The notes below the pieces were generated by a model. That model saw only the letters and a list, made by a program, of their open reading frames with translations. It was not told where the DNA came from and did no database searches. Of a DNA stretch of 64,000 bases, positions 1 through 7,861 are shown piece after piece (within the stretch, counting starts at the first letter, position 1; each line of letters opens with the position of its first letter). Source of the stretch: Oxalobacteraceae bacterium (lineage in GTDB: Bacteria; Pseudomonadota; Gammaproteobacteria; Burkholderiales; Burkholderiaceae_D); the NCBI GenBank assembly GCA_025352145.1, contig JANXTY010000012.1, positions 1-64,000 of the forward strand, in the 5' to 3' direction. A program made the position numbers and the translations under genes.

Positions 1-57
1 CGCTTCGCGCTTAAGCGCTGCCGCATGGCTCTCCCAATATGCAACATCTGCCTTCAT
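1..57 (-). CDS. Putative IS66 accessory protein TnpA, N-terminal fragment
   Basis: The ORF starts with ATG at 57 and leaves the window after 19 codons. A GGAG motif stands 6 bases before the start. The visible residues, MKADVAYWESHAAALKREA, resemble the N-terminus of IS66 TnpA-type proteins, small helix-turn-helix proteins encoded first in these elements. Its position just inside a GTAAGCG terminus fits that role. With so few residues visible, it could also be another short regulatory ORF. Confidence 0.4.
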   Translation of the reverse strand, partial: MKADVAYWESHAAALKREA

Positions 58-140
58 GTCCCGCTCCGTCTCAGTTTTGATACGGCAATGATGCGGGAAT
101 TAGGGGCGACCGAATAGGATGGGGTTCATGGAGCGCTTAC
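1..140 (-). mobile_element. End of an IS66-family-like insertion sequence (partial)
   Basis: On the minus strand the segment starts at 140 with GTAAGCGC, the kind of terminus (GTAA...) known for IS66-family elements. About 83 bases further in, a small ORF begins that resembles the IS66 accessory protein TnpA. The element runs off the left edge, so the transposase and the other inverted repeat are not visible. The insertion point lies inside a kinase-family reading frame, which ends exactly at the element boundary. The IS66 assignment rests on the terminal bases, the spacing and 19 residues, so it is likely but not proven. Confidence 0.55.
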
Positions 141-844
141 TGTGCAACACGATGGAACGCACTACATAACTCCTCTACTTCGCGTTCGCGTCCATAAAGT
201 TTTTGTGGAATCTGCAAATGTTCGCAAATATCAAGTTCGGCTAATTTGAATAAAGGAATAGATCCAGTCTCAGCATACGATATCTGACAACGCTGAAAAT
301 CTTCCAAAATGCCGTCGATACTTTGATATCGATCCTCAGCATTTTTTGACAATAATTTGAGTACAATGTTGCTGATCGTCTTAGGAATATCGACATTAAG
401 ATTGACTGGTGATATCGGCTGTTTTGCAATATGGCTATGCACTAATTCCATCATATTTTCCGACTCAAAGGGTAATCTCCCAGTCAGTAATTCGTAGAAA
501 ACAACGCCCAGCGAATAAAAATCACTCCGAAAATCGACGCCCCGATTCATGCGGCCGGTTTGTTCTGGCGACATGTAACCTAACGGCGCCATCCCTTCGC
601 TCCCTAACACCACCGATCCGTCGTCCTGAATATAGATATTTTCTGGACAAAGGGCCTTGTGCAATTTACTGTCGCCATGCACTTTCTGCAGGCTTTTAAT
701 CAGGGACACACAAAATACTAAAGTCTCAGTCAAATTCAAATCGCTGGCTGAAACTCGCTGGGATACCTGAGCCCTGACATTAGATGCCCCCCCAAAAAAA
801 ATAGTTTTTTGCATTCCAATTTTCATGAAAAACATCCTTACCAA
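137..844 (-). pseudogene. Remnant of a multisensor Ser/Thr kinase-ATPase gene
   Basis: The 235-residue frame resembles the N-terminal part of the large bacterial proteins that join a Ser/Thr kinase domain, an AAA-type ATPase and a sensor histidine kinase. Visible signatures are HKALCPEN in place of the catalytic HRDxxPxN loop, GYMSPEQTGRMNRG, RSDFYSLG and the linker IPQKLYGRERE. The glycine loop and catalytic lysine of the N-lobe are missing, and so is the DFG segment between the catalytic loop and MSPEQ. The frame stops at AFHRVAQ, just where the ATPase domain should begin, because the next bases are an IS66-like end that supplies TAA. A T8G7 run lies near the start. It is almost certainly non-functional. 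Confidence 0.75.
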
Positions 845-1103
845 AATTTTTTAAGAATCTTAATAACCACGCAGAAAACCTTAGCAATGCCCACTACTAT
901 TTATGGGAGTGGATGGAAACTCAAAAAGAATGATATTTTCATTCGTTCATTAACTGATGATACGCGATCAGGTTTGACTTTCACAATGACGAAAACAAGG
1001 TAAGATAAATTGAAAGCACCATTCAATAAAATTCTTGGAGCTTGACTTAGATTTCGTAACAACTCCCTTTCCTTTCAATCAGATAGTCCACGCAAACTCC
1101 ACA
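845..1103. other. Divergent spacer between kinase remnant and catalase-like gene
   Basis: About 260 bases, AT-rich, without a recognisable gene. It should carry the promoter of the catalase-family gene. Two frames of the minus strand were read for a displaced kinase N-lobe and none was recognised. No clear -35/-10 pair stands out. Confidence 0.4.
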
Positions 1104-2114
1104 ATGTCGATATTAAAATTAGCCCAAGAAACCATTCCGCAAGGCGAGGCTCAATATACCGAAGATCTCAGCGCACGCTTAAAAGCCAAAATTATTCAAG
1201 ATAACCCAACCGGCATCATGCGTCGGGACGCGCATCCAAAAATGCACGGGGTCGTTAAAGCAGAATTCATCATCGAGCCTAACCTGGCGCCGGAATTGCG
1301 GGTGGGCGTTTTCAAGGAACCGAAAATCTATCGGGCATGGGTACGATTTTCGAATCAAGATGGCAGTATCCGCCCTGATACGGGGGGGGACATTCGAGGT
1401 ATGGCGATCAAATTGATGGGGGTACCCGGAGAAAAAATCCTGGATCAGGAAAAAAACGAACAGACCCATGATTTTATTGTGATCAGTACGAATGTGTTTG
1501 TCACCAAAGATGTAGAAGAATTCGATGATCTAATCAAATCATTTACGGGCAATATTTTTGCAAAAATTGGGTTCTTTCTGACCCACTGGCGCGTAGGCTG
1601 GAATTTATACAAATCCATGATCCAATTTGCCAACCCGTTGCAGATCCGCTATTTCAGTACCACCCCCTATTTATTTGGATCAAATGCAGTCAAATATTCT
1701 GCCATTCCCCATGTCAAAACGCCTGATCGTATTCCCGACAATCCATCGGATGACTATCTCCGCTTAGCTATGATGGAGCAATTAAAAGAGGGCGAAGCCT
1801 TATTTGACTTTGCTGTGCAATTACAGACCGATGCCGAAACAATGCCGATTGAAGACCCTGGACAAGAATGGAAAGAATCGGTATCGCCTTTCCGAAAAGT
1901 CGCGACAATTAAAATTTTGCAACAGGAATTCAACAGTGACGCGCAAAAAGAGTTTGGAGAAAATTTATCTTTTTCGCCATGGCATGCTTTGCCGGAACAC
2001 CGACCGTTAGGGGGAATTAACCGAGCTCGAAAAGTAGTGTATCGTGCTATTTCAATGTTTCGACATGAGTACAATCATGCCGTGCGAAAGGAACCGGATA
2101 GTTGGGAAATTTAA
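1104..2114 (+). CDS. Catalase-family (SrpA-like) haem protein
   Basis: A 336-residue protein of the catalase-related family that is shorter than classical catalases and lacks the C-terminal extensions. Family features seen are the distal-His region RRDAHPKMHGVVKAEF, RAWVRFSNQDG, GDIRGMAIKLMGVPGEK and HDFIVISTNVF. Such proteins bind haem and act on peroxides, either as weak catalases or as organic-peroxide reductases; the substrate here is unknown. The ATG at 1104 is preferred because homologues begin close to it. An upstream TTG at 1035 keeps the frame open, but neither start has a good ribosome site. No signal peptide is seen. The gene converges on a DyP-type peroxidase operon, which suggests a shared oxidative role. 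Confidence 0.8.
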   Translation: MSILKLAQETIPQGEAQYTEDLSARLKAKIIQDNPTGIMRRDAHPKMHGVVKAEFIIEPNLAPELRVGVFKEPKIYRAWVRFSNQDGSIRPDTGGDIRGMAIKLMGVPGEKILDQEKNEQTHDFIVISTNVFVTKDVEEFDDLIKSFTGNIFAKIGFFLTHWRVGWNLYKSMIQFANPLQIRYFSTTPYLFGSNAVKYSAIPHVKTPDRIPDNPSDDYLRLAMMEQLKEGEALFDFAVQLQTDAETMPIEDPGQEWKESVSPFRKVATIKILQQEFNSDAQKEFGENLSFSPWHALPEHRPLGGINRARKVVYRAISMFRHEYNHAVRKEPDSWEI

Positions 2115-2138
2115 TCGCATTACTGCCTACAGGTGAAC

Positions 2139-2180
2139 GTCAGAATCTGATCGCGATCACATATCCGAAAAAATTCTGAC
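2139..2180. terminator. Inverted repeat between convergent peroxidase genes
   Basis: GTCAGAAT (2139-2146) is mirrored by ATTCTGAC (2173-2180), an 8-bp perfect stem. The 26-base loop itself contains the palindrome TGATCGCGATCA. It lies in the 123-base gap between two convergent genes, as expected for a bidirectional terminator, but no long U tract follows on either strand. Confidence 0.35.
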
Positions 2181-2237
2181 CATAACTACGTGCCAATATT
2201 AAAAAAACCCACCTCATTAATTTATCCATAGCTCCCA

Positions 2238-3806
2238 TTAGGTAGGGTCAATCACACCTCTAGCAATCATCCTCAAAGCAGTCATGCTCGGTACAAAAAA
2301 ATAATCCCCTCCTCTTGTTTCGACCAGTCTTGGAATCCTGGACAAGAAATAAGGCGCATGGTCACTGTTCGGATCAACCTGAAGCACCGCTTTACTAGGA
2401 AATTTCTCGTCTGCACTGTGGTTGCCTAAAATAATATCCTTGTCATTACCAGCCTTAAAATCATTGCCGTAATTAATCCACTGCTGCTGCACGAATTCGA
2501 ATTGGCGATTGATGTCAGCATTAATCATCATAATGATGATGCCATGGTTACCATCATCACGGGTGCGGTCTTTGACATCGCCATACGGCAAACCACGCCG
2601 TAACAAACGGCGCCGGTTGGACAAGGCGCCGGGCGTATCAAACGCGCATACGCTACGCTTCAATGATCCGGGCGTGTCACCTTCGTCACGGATCATCTCC
2701 AACGATGCACGTGGATTGATGCGACGTACGTGCGCACTGAACGGGCATTTGGCTCCACTCATATCATCGTCGTAAGTATAGTCACTTAACAACGTATCCC
2801 TCCCCGCGTGGTCGGCAGCAGCAAACTGTGCATCGAATTTAATTTTACTGGGCTCATCTGGGGCACGTGACAACGGCGCACCGTTATCACGCCATCGCCC
2901 TACGAATTTGGCAGCAAGTAATTCTTTTCCGCCGGGATATTTTTTACCGTGTTCGTTCAGATAAGCGTCGAATGTAGCGACGTTTTCGTGCAGCTTGCGG
3001 TAGACCATGTAGGTACCGTTACGCGATAGCAGGATTGGCCCCGGAGCTGGAGGATATTCCTTGGCCTCGTCTATATGACCAAGCAAAAATTCTCCTGTCG
3101 CTAGCGCCTCCCATGAGCCATCTGCCATTTGCTTACCCCGACCATTAGGACTTTGCGCACCGTGAGGCATACCCTCAAACACGGGATCGCTAATGCCATC
3201 CGTATAACCGAAATGTTCTTTCGCGGTGGGTTTGCCGTTTTCCATCACAATCTTGACATCTTGGTAGTCTAGGAGAGCACCATCATCTCCACGATTTCCA
3301 CCAAGAATTACCACGCCACCCTGATATTTTTCCACCACCCCTTTCAACCAAGCGAAACTTTCTTCCATGAGCTCAGGTAAACGAGCATTCAGCGAAATAA
3401 AAATATGAACGTCTTTTTGCCGTTCTTCACGGTTACCCTGCCATATCGGATCCCAATGTTCAGGCGAGCTGACGCCATCATCACCGAGAATATCCTTGCG
3501 CTGCTTCATTCCGGCAACAAATTCCGCTGAAAAACCGATCAAGGATGCAGTCGGCACTTCGAGTTCCTTTAAGCCTTGATAGGTAAATGCCATATTCACC
3601 GTCCAATTCGGCTGTTTGATTTGACCTGGGTTATCACCCCAATCAACGGATGTCGTCACTTTTTTTGTAATCTCACCGACGAATTCTCTACCTGCAGCCG
3701 AATGTCTAATATTCAAAAATACATAACGTGCTACCGGATAACCGAAACGTCCGTAAGCACGAATCACATTTCCTTGAATGTCCAATAAATCTAACTGTTT
3801 AGTCAC
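2238..3806 (-). CDS. DyP-type haem peroxidase
   Basis: A 522-residue dye-decolourising-type peroxidase, of the long class. The diagnostic GxxDG motif is present in HFGYTDGISDP, with its catalytic Asp. The proximal haem-ligand His and its neighbourhood are in AHVRRINPR, followed by a conserved RRRLLRRGLPYG stretch. No Tat signal or encapsulin-targeting tail is evident, so it is probably cytoplasmic. The start is GTG at 3806, with AGAAGG upstream that overlaps the stop region of the preceding gene only 13 bases away. It is thus the last gene of a three-gene operon with two related proteins of unknown function. DyP enzymes oxidise bulky aromatic or haem-like substrates with H2O2; the physiological substrate is not inferable. 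Confidence 0.88.
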   Translation of the reverse strand: MTKQLDLLDIQGNVIRAYGRFGYPVARYVFLNIRHSAAGREFVGEITKKVTTSVDWGDNPGQIKQPNWTVNMAFTYQGLKELEVPTASLIGFSAEFVAGMKQRKDILGDDGVSSPEHWDPIWQGNREERQKDVHIFISLNARLPELMEESFAWLKGVVEKYQGGVVILGGNRGDDGALLDYQDVKIVMENGKPTAKEHFGYTDGISDPVFEGMPHGAQSPNGRGKQMADGSWEALATGEFLLGHIDEAKEYPPAPGPILLSRNGTYMVYRKLHENVATFDAYLNEHGKKYPGGKELLAAKFVGRWRDNGAPLSRAPDEPSKIKFDAQFAAADHAGRDTLLSDYTYDDDMSGAKCPFSAHVRRINPRASLEMIRDEGDTPGSLKRSVCAFDTPGALSNRRRLLRRGLPYGDVKDRTRDDGNHGIIIMMINADINRQFEFVQQQWINYGNDFKAGNDKDIILGNHSADEKFPSKAVLQVDPNSDHAPYFLSRIPRLVETRGGDYFFVPSMTALRMIARGVIDPT

Positions 3807-3818
3807 AATGTCACCTTC

Positions 3819-4520
3819 TTATAAACGATATTTGCCTGCCGTCCATGTGGGAGCAATCAAGTTGGTAGGCGCAACGCGCTGGATAAACGATTGGAAATTC
3901 ACCTTTAATGAGCCCGCGTCCAAACCTTGATTATCCACGGCAAATTTTGCAAATTCCTGTTTCAAATAAAGTGCTTTCAATTGCTCTTCTAAAGAGTCGT
4001 CGTTCGACCCAACAAAAAATAAAGATGCTGGAAGCTGGCATTTTTTCATGTACACGATAAATTTATCTGCATTATCGACTTGTTCAAAACCGTAGCAATA
4101 TCCCCAGATTTCCTTGATACGGTCGCTAATTGCACCCCACATCGCACGCAGGTAACCATCCAGATCACCCGATGGGCCACAATAAAAATTACAAGAGAAA
4201 ACCAGATAACGCGATTTGAGGTGATCCTCTTTGGGTAATACAGCACGTCGTATCGAGTCAGGTACAAGGGGTAGCAAATCAGAAAAAGTATCGAGCACGC
4301 CAGCACCAGGCAACGATTCGCAATACACGTCATCAAGTACGAAATAGCGGCACAGATAAGTTTCAGGAACCTGCGCCATTGGGCTATTTTGCTCAGTGTT
4401 CCAAGCTTGCAGACAATCTCTAACAACATCTGCGTACGCAATTTCTTCCTGTGTGTAACCGTCTTTGATCGGGGACAAAATAGTGAGTGCATAGGCATTT
4501 CCGCTGACGTTACCCGCCAT
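3819..4520 (-). CDS. Unknown protein, paralogue of the upstream gene, in DyP operon
   Basis: A 233-residue protein with no function I can name. Its N-terminus (MAGNVSGNAYALTILSPIKD) matches that of the preceding gene (MSNIAGKAYAMNVITPIRS). A second block also aligns (YLVFSCNFYCG against YMLFFSNFNGS), so the two are paralogues. Its start overlaps the end of the upstream gene by 11 bases, and the DyP gene follows after 13, indicating translational coupling. The alternating hydrophobic pattern with S/C-NF and FVGSNDD elements suggests an alpha/beta, possibly ferredoxin-like, fold such as that of DyP and chlorite dismutase. That is inference. It may be a partner or a substrate-delivery protein of the peroxidase. 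Confidence 0.75.
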   Translation of the reverse strand: MAGNVSGNAYALTILSPIKDGYTQEEIAYADVVRDCLQAWNTEQNSPMAQVPETYLCRYFVLDDVYCESLPGAGVLDTFSDLLPLVPDSIRRAVLPKEDHLKSRYLVFSCNFYCGPSGDLDGYLRAMWGAISDRIKEIWGYCYGFEQVDNADKFIVYMKKCQLPASLFFVGSNDDSLEEQLKALYLKQEFAKFAVDNQGLDAGSLKVNFQSFIQRVAPTNLIAPTWTAGKYRL

Positions 4521-5235
4521 GACTTTGTCCTCCGGTGGTTGCGTTGGGCACTAGGATTTTCGCCTCTTGCGCTCTTTCCTGCTCCTTCTGAAGATGAGAC
4601 TCATGCCATCTTTGACGTCTTTGCACTTGGTAGGCAGACATACTGATAATCGGTGTCGGATGCATGTCTCCCAACTCATGTTGCAAGCCGCGTAATAAAG
4701 CGTTATAGCGCTTCATAAAAGCATCATCGCTTGCATCTAAAGGCTGCTGCTGAAATTTAATGAGGGCACTCTTGACAGTTTTAGCGCTCTTTACGTCGTT
4801 GGACGCTGCCAATGGATAGGCATTGTAGTAATGAATTGTCTCGATCTGGTTATATCTGATGTAATCGTGAAACGGCGTCAAAGCAACCGATTTCGGATAT
4901 CGAATATTCCATTTCCAGAACATGTCCAAACCACCAGGAATAGCAAAGGTAAACGAATCGACATATTGATCCCAACTACCATTGAAATTACTAAAAAACA
5001 ACATATAAGCGTATTTCAAATCTTCTTTTGGCTGACTCGGATCCAGATGTGGGAATTGCTTCTTATTAATAATCACCCAACGTGCATAGTGAATCAGCGA
5101 TAGGGTTATCAAGCCCTTTAACGTCGAGGGTATTTTTAGCGCAACCCAAAATATCAACTTATTTAACCAAACAGTATACGAACGGATCGGTGTGATCACA
5201 TTCATCGCGTAAGCTTTACCTGCTATATTTGACAT
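4510..5235 (-). CDS. Unknown protein with hydrophobic segment, first gene of DyP operon
   Basis: A 241-residue protein of unknown function and a paralogue of the following gene. After the shared AYAMNVITPI start comes a hydrophobic stretch (about residues 22-50, including LNKLIFWVALKI and LITLSLIHYARWVII) that could bind a membrane or form a hydrophobic pocket. The central FFSNFNGSWDQYVDSF block is the part most like its neighbour. The C-terminus is charged and rich in Gln and Glu. A GAGG motif lies 7 bases before the ATG at 5235. It leads the three-gene operon ending in the DyP peroxidase, so a role in targeting or supplying that enzyme is plausible but unproven. Confidence 0.72.
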   Translation of the reverse strand: MSNIAGKAYAMNVITPIRSYTVWLNKLIFWVALKIPSTLKGLITLSLIHYARWVIINKKQFPHLDPSQPKEDLKYAYMLFFSNFNGSWDQYVDSFTFAIPGGLDMFWKWNIRYPKSVALTPFHDYIRYNQIETIHYYNAYPLAASNDVKSAKTVKSALIKFQQQPLDASDDAFMKRYNALLRGLQHELGDMHPTPIISMSAYQVQRRQRWHESHLQKEQERAQEAKILVPNATTGGQSHGG

Positions 5236-5644
5236 ACTCCGCCTCGTTTTTCATATTTATTTTTGCATTCTTACCATTAACCTGATCTTTGCATAAATTA
5301 CATGAACCTCGCTTATCTTTTGATTGGTAAAGAAATTTTTTCATGCGGTGAGCAGTAATGCTACGGAGTACCTTCAAAAAATGCCACTACAAACCACAAT
5401 CCCGCCCGATCATTTCCCGAATTTACGCAAAGACCTGGTTAAAAATGTTCTTGAATATTATTTCTGTTGAACAATACAATATAGTGAAGGCCATAAACTA
5501 TGTTGTCAATCTGAACAAGATAATTTTTGTGAAGAAATTTCGCCAAATCGACCTACGGAACTTGATAGTTGACGCCGATATTAAATTCCAGAAGACTCAA
5601 TTTGTGCCGCTAATACACTATAAATAAAAAATTCAGGAGTAGGC
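5236..5644. other. Divergent AT-rich spacer
   Basis: About 410 AT-rich bases between the DyP operon and the hybrid kinase gene, which must hold both promoters. A frame of 89 codons (5358-5627, plus) starts 6 bases after GGTGAG and ends 17 bases before the kinase. It encodes a basic, Ile/Lys-rich sequence unlike any family I know, and is more likely non-coding. Confidence 0.4.
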
Positions 5645-7630
5645 ATGCCCATTAGTCACACGCCCCAAACTCGACGACCCGAGAACGCCGACGGGAATTC
5701 TGAATTTATGTCCAGCGCCAGCATACGAGCACATAGGACTACATTATCGAATAGTCCCTTTCTTACCAACATAAATCATGAAATCAATACGCCAATGCAT
5801 GGCGTGATCAGCATGCTGGACCTATTGATGGAGAGCGGACTGACGAATACACAACACGAACTGGTTTCAATAGCATTAAGCAGTGCAGAAAATTTGCATG
5901 GATTGCTCAACAATATTCTTGATTTTTCAAAAATAGAAACCGAAACACTCTGGCTACGTCTGAACGCTTTTAATCCCACACAACAAATAGCCGAATTGGT
6001 CAAAACATACGCTGTCGAAGCCAAGAAAAAAGATATTCAACTCGTAGTCCATTACCCTAATACCGCGCAACGCCTAATGATCGGTGATTCAGCCCGAATT
6101 GGTCAGGTAGTGGAAAATCTTCTCAGTAACGCTGTCAAATTTACTGCCTCTGGTCAAATAACAGTAGATGTGCAAATGACGCCCAATCCCGATGATCGGG
6201 TTTGCTTTCAGGTATCGGTCACAGATACAGGAACCGGCTTATCGCCCCCGTTTGTGAACGATATCTTTCAAAAAATAATTCCCGGAGACGCCTCAACCAC
6301 CCGCACTCATAATGGAGCTGGGTTAGGGCTGCTCATTTCGAAGAAATTAATAGAACTAATGAATGGTCAGATAGGCGTAGAAAGCCATCCTGGCGTTGGA
6401 AGCAAATTTTGGTTCTCGCTGGATTTGGCATTGCTTCCCAATCCGTTGGCGGGTATGCGAGTATTTTTCGTAGATCCCGACGAGAACACCCGGAACGCAA
6501 CCGAACTCCACCTCTCACAACACGATGTCTGCGCGAAGGGTTTTGAAACAGCCCATGCCGCGCTAAACGGGTTAGAGCAAGCTGCGGCTGATTTAGATCC
6601 CTTTAGAATTGGCATCCTAGATCAAGAGATGGCAGAGATCGATGGCGAGACCTTTGGCATCGCTCTTAAATCGGATCCGCTTTACAAAGACATTCAACTG
6701 ATTCTTTTAAGCAAAAATTCTCGAACAAGCGATACAAAACGTTTTTCTCAGGCCGGTTTTTCGGCTGTATTAAGAAAACCCATGACTCCCTTGACCATGC
6801 TCGACACATTGTCATCGCTGGCAGAAGCTATTCAGAGCGGCAATGCCATTCCCTTCCTGAAACCTTCGAGTAATGCGTCAAATAAGGGAAACGATTTTCT
6901 TTCCAAATCACGGGTCTTAGTAGTTGATGACAGCCTGATAAATCAAATGGTGGCAGTACGCATGTTAGAAAAATTCGGCTGTCGACCCAGCGTTGCATCC
7001 AGCGGCAAGGCGGCGATAGCAATGTTAGCTGCTAGCGAATATGACTTGGTGTTAATGGACTGCCAGATGCCTGAACTTGATGGCTATCAAACGACTGCAA
7101 AAATCCGCGCCAATGAAGCTGGGCAGCGTCACACGCTTATTATCGGCTGGACCGCCTACGCATTACACGATGGAGAGGATAAATGCTTGGCTGCAGGCAT
7201 GGACGACTCTATCTCCAAACCCATTCGCCCGCAGGCCTTACGTCAAATACTTAGCCATTGGTTACCGCCCTTTATCGCATCTGAATCGGCAAAAAACAGG
7301 GCCTCCGACAATGATGACCTTGATACGACAAAAGAGATGTTTGGAACAGATTTCGCAGAACTTGCTAATTTATTTCGTACCGACAGCCCAGAACGAATTA
7401 ACACTCTTTATCGAGCAGTAGCCGCCGGTGATGCCAAACAGGTGGCAAAAGGGGCGCATGCTTTAAGCGGAAGTTCTGCGTCAATTGGAGCAACCGGTTT
7501 GAGTGCTCTCTGCAAGGAATTGGAAATCCATTCGAAATCAAGCATGCCCACGAATATTATGGCCAGATTGGCCGAAATTGATATTGCCTATTCAAAAATC
7601 GAAAGCCGGTTACGCTCAATGCTGGAATAA
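5645..7630 (+). CDS. Soluble hybrid sensor histidine kinase, HisKA-HATPase-REC-REC-Hpt
   Basis: A 661-residue phosphorelay kinase of BarA-like layout but with no membrane or PAS sensor part. The phospho-accepting His is in NINHEINTPMHG (His45). HATPase boxes follow (RIGQVVENLLSNAVKFT, DTGTGLS, GAGLGLLISKK). The first receiver (about 268-395) keeps an Asp in GILDQEM and a Lys in LRKPM. The second (about 426-545) is typical, with VVDDS and LVLMDCQMPELDG. An Hpt domain ends the protein (KGAHALSGSSASIG). AGGAG precedes the ATG by 5 bases. Lacking its own sensor, it probably receives input from a partner. The REC-EAL gene downstream is a natural phospho-target, giving c-di-GMP output (inference). 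Confidence 0.9.
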   Translation: MPISHTPQTRRPENADGNSEFMSSASIRAHRTTLSNSPFLTNINHEINTPMHGVISMLDLLMESGLTNTQHELVSIALSSAENLHGLLNNILDFSKIETETLWLRLNAFNPTQQIAELVKTYAVEAKKKDIQLVVHYPNTAQRLMIGDSARIGQVVENLLSNAVKFTASGQITVDVQMTPNPDDRVCFQVSVTDTGTGLSPPFVNDIFQKIIPGDASTTRTHNGAGLGLLISKKLIELMNGQIGVESHPGVGSKFWFSLDLALLPNPLAGMRVFFVDPDENTRNATELHLSQHDVCAKGFETAHAALNGLEQAAADLDPFRIGILDQEMAEIDGETFGIALKSDPLYKDIQLILLSKNSRTSDTKRFSQAGFSAVLRKPMTPLTMLDTLSSLAEAIQSGNAIPFLKPSSNASNKGNDFLSKSRVLVVDDSLINQMVAVRMLEKFGCRPSVASSGKAAIAMLAASEYDLVLMDCQMPELDGYQTTAKIRANEAGQRHTLIIGWTAYALHDGEDKCLAAGMDDSISKPIRPQALRQILSHWLPPFIASESAKNRASDNDDLDTTKEMFGTDFAELANLFRTDSPERINTLYRAVAAGDAKQVAKGAHALSGSSASIGATGLSALCKELEIHSKSSMPTNIMARLAEIDIAYSKIESRLRSMLE

Positions 7631-7861
7631 GGCCCGACTCAAATATAAGGCATTCATTTTGAATACATACTTTTAAAAAAATTGTCTTAATACTCAGAAT
7701 TATCGGCATGATCAAATCTAATTCCATACGACTAATCAAAAAGATGCGCCAAGAAACACGAGCAAAAATTTGTTTTGTGACTGTAAGACCTTTCAATCTC
7801 ACCAAGTTAATGGATGCAGTCTAGCTTTGCATGAAAACATACCACTGACTAAGAACATTCT

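Noticed and set aside
1035-1103. TTG start of the catalase-like gene
   Set aside because: The added 23 residues do not look like the family and no ribosome site is present, so the ATG at 1104 was preferred.
5358-5627. Small 89-codon frame before the hybrid kinase
   Set aside because: AT-rich, Lys/Ile-rich composition, no family resemblance, and it lies in a divergent promoter region, though it has a weak GGTGAG site.
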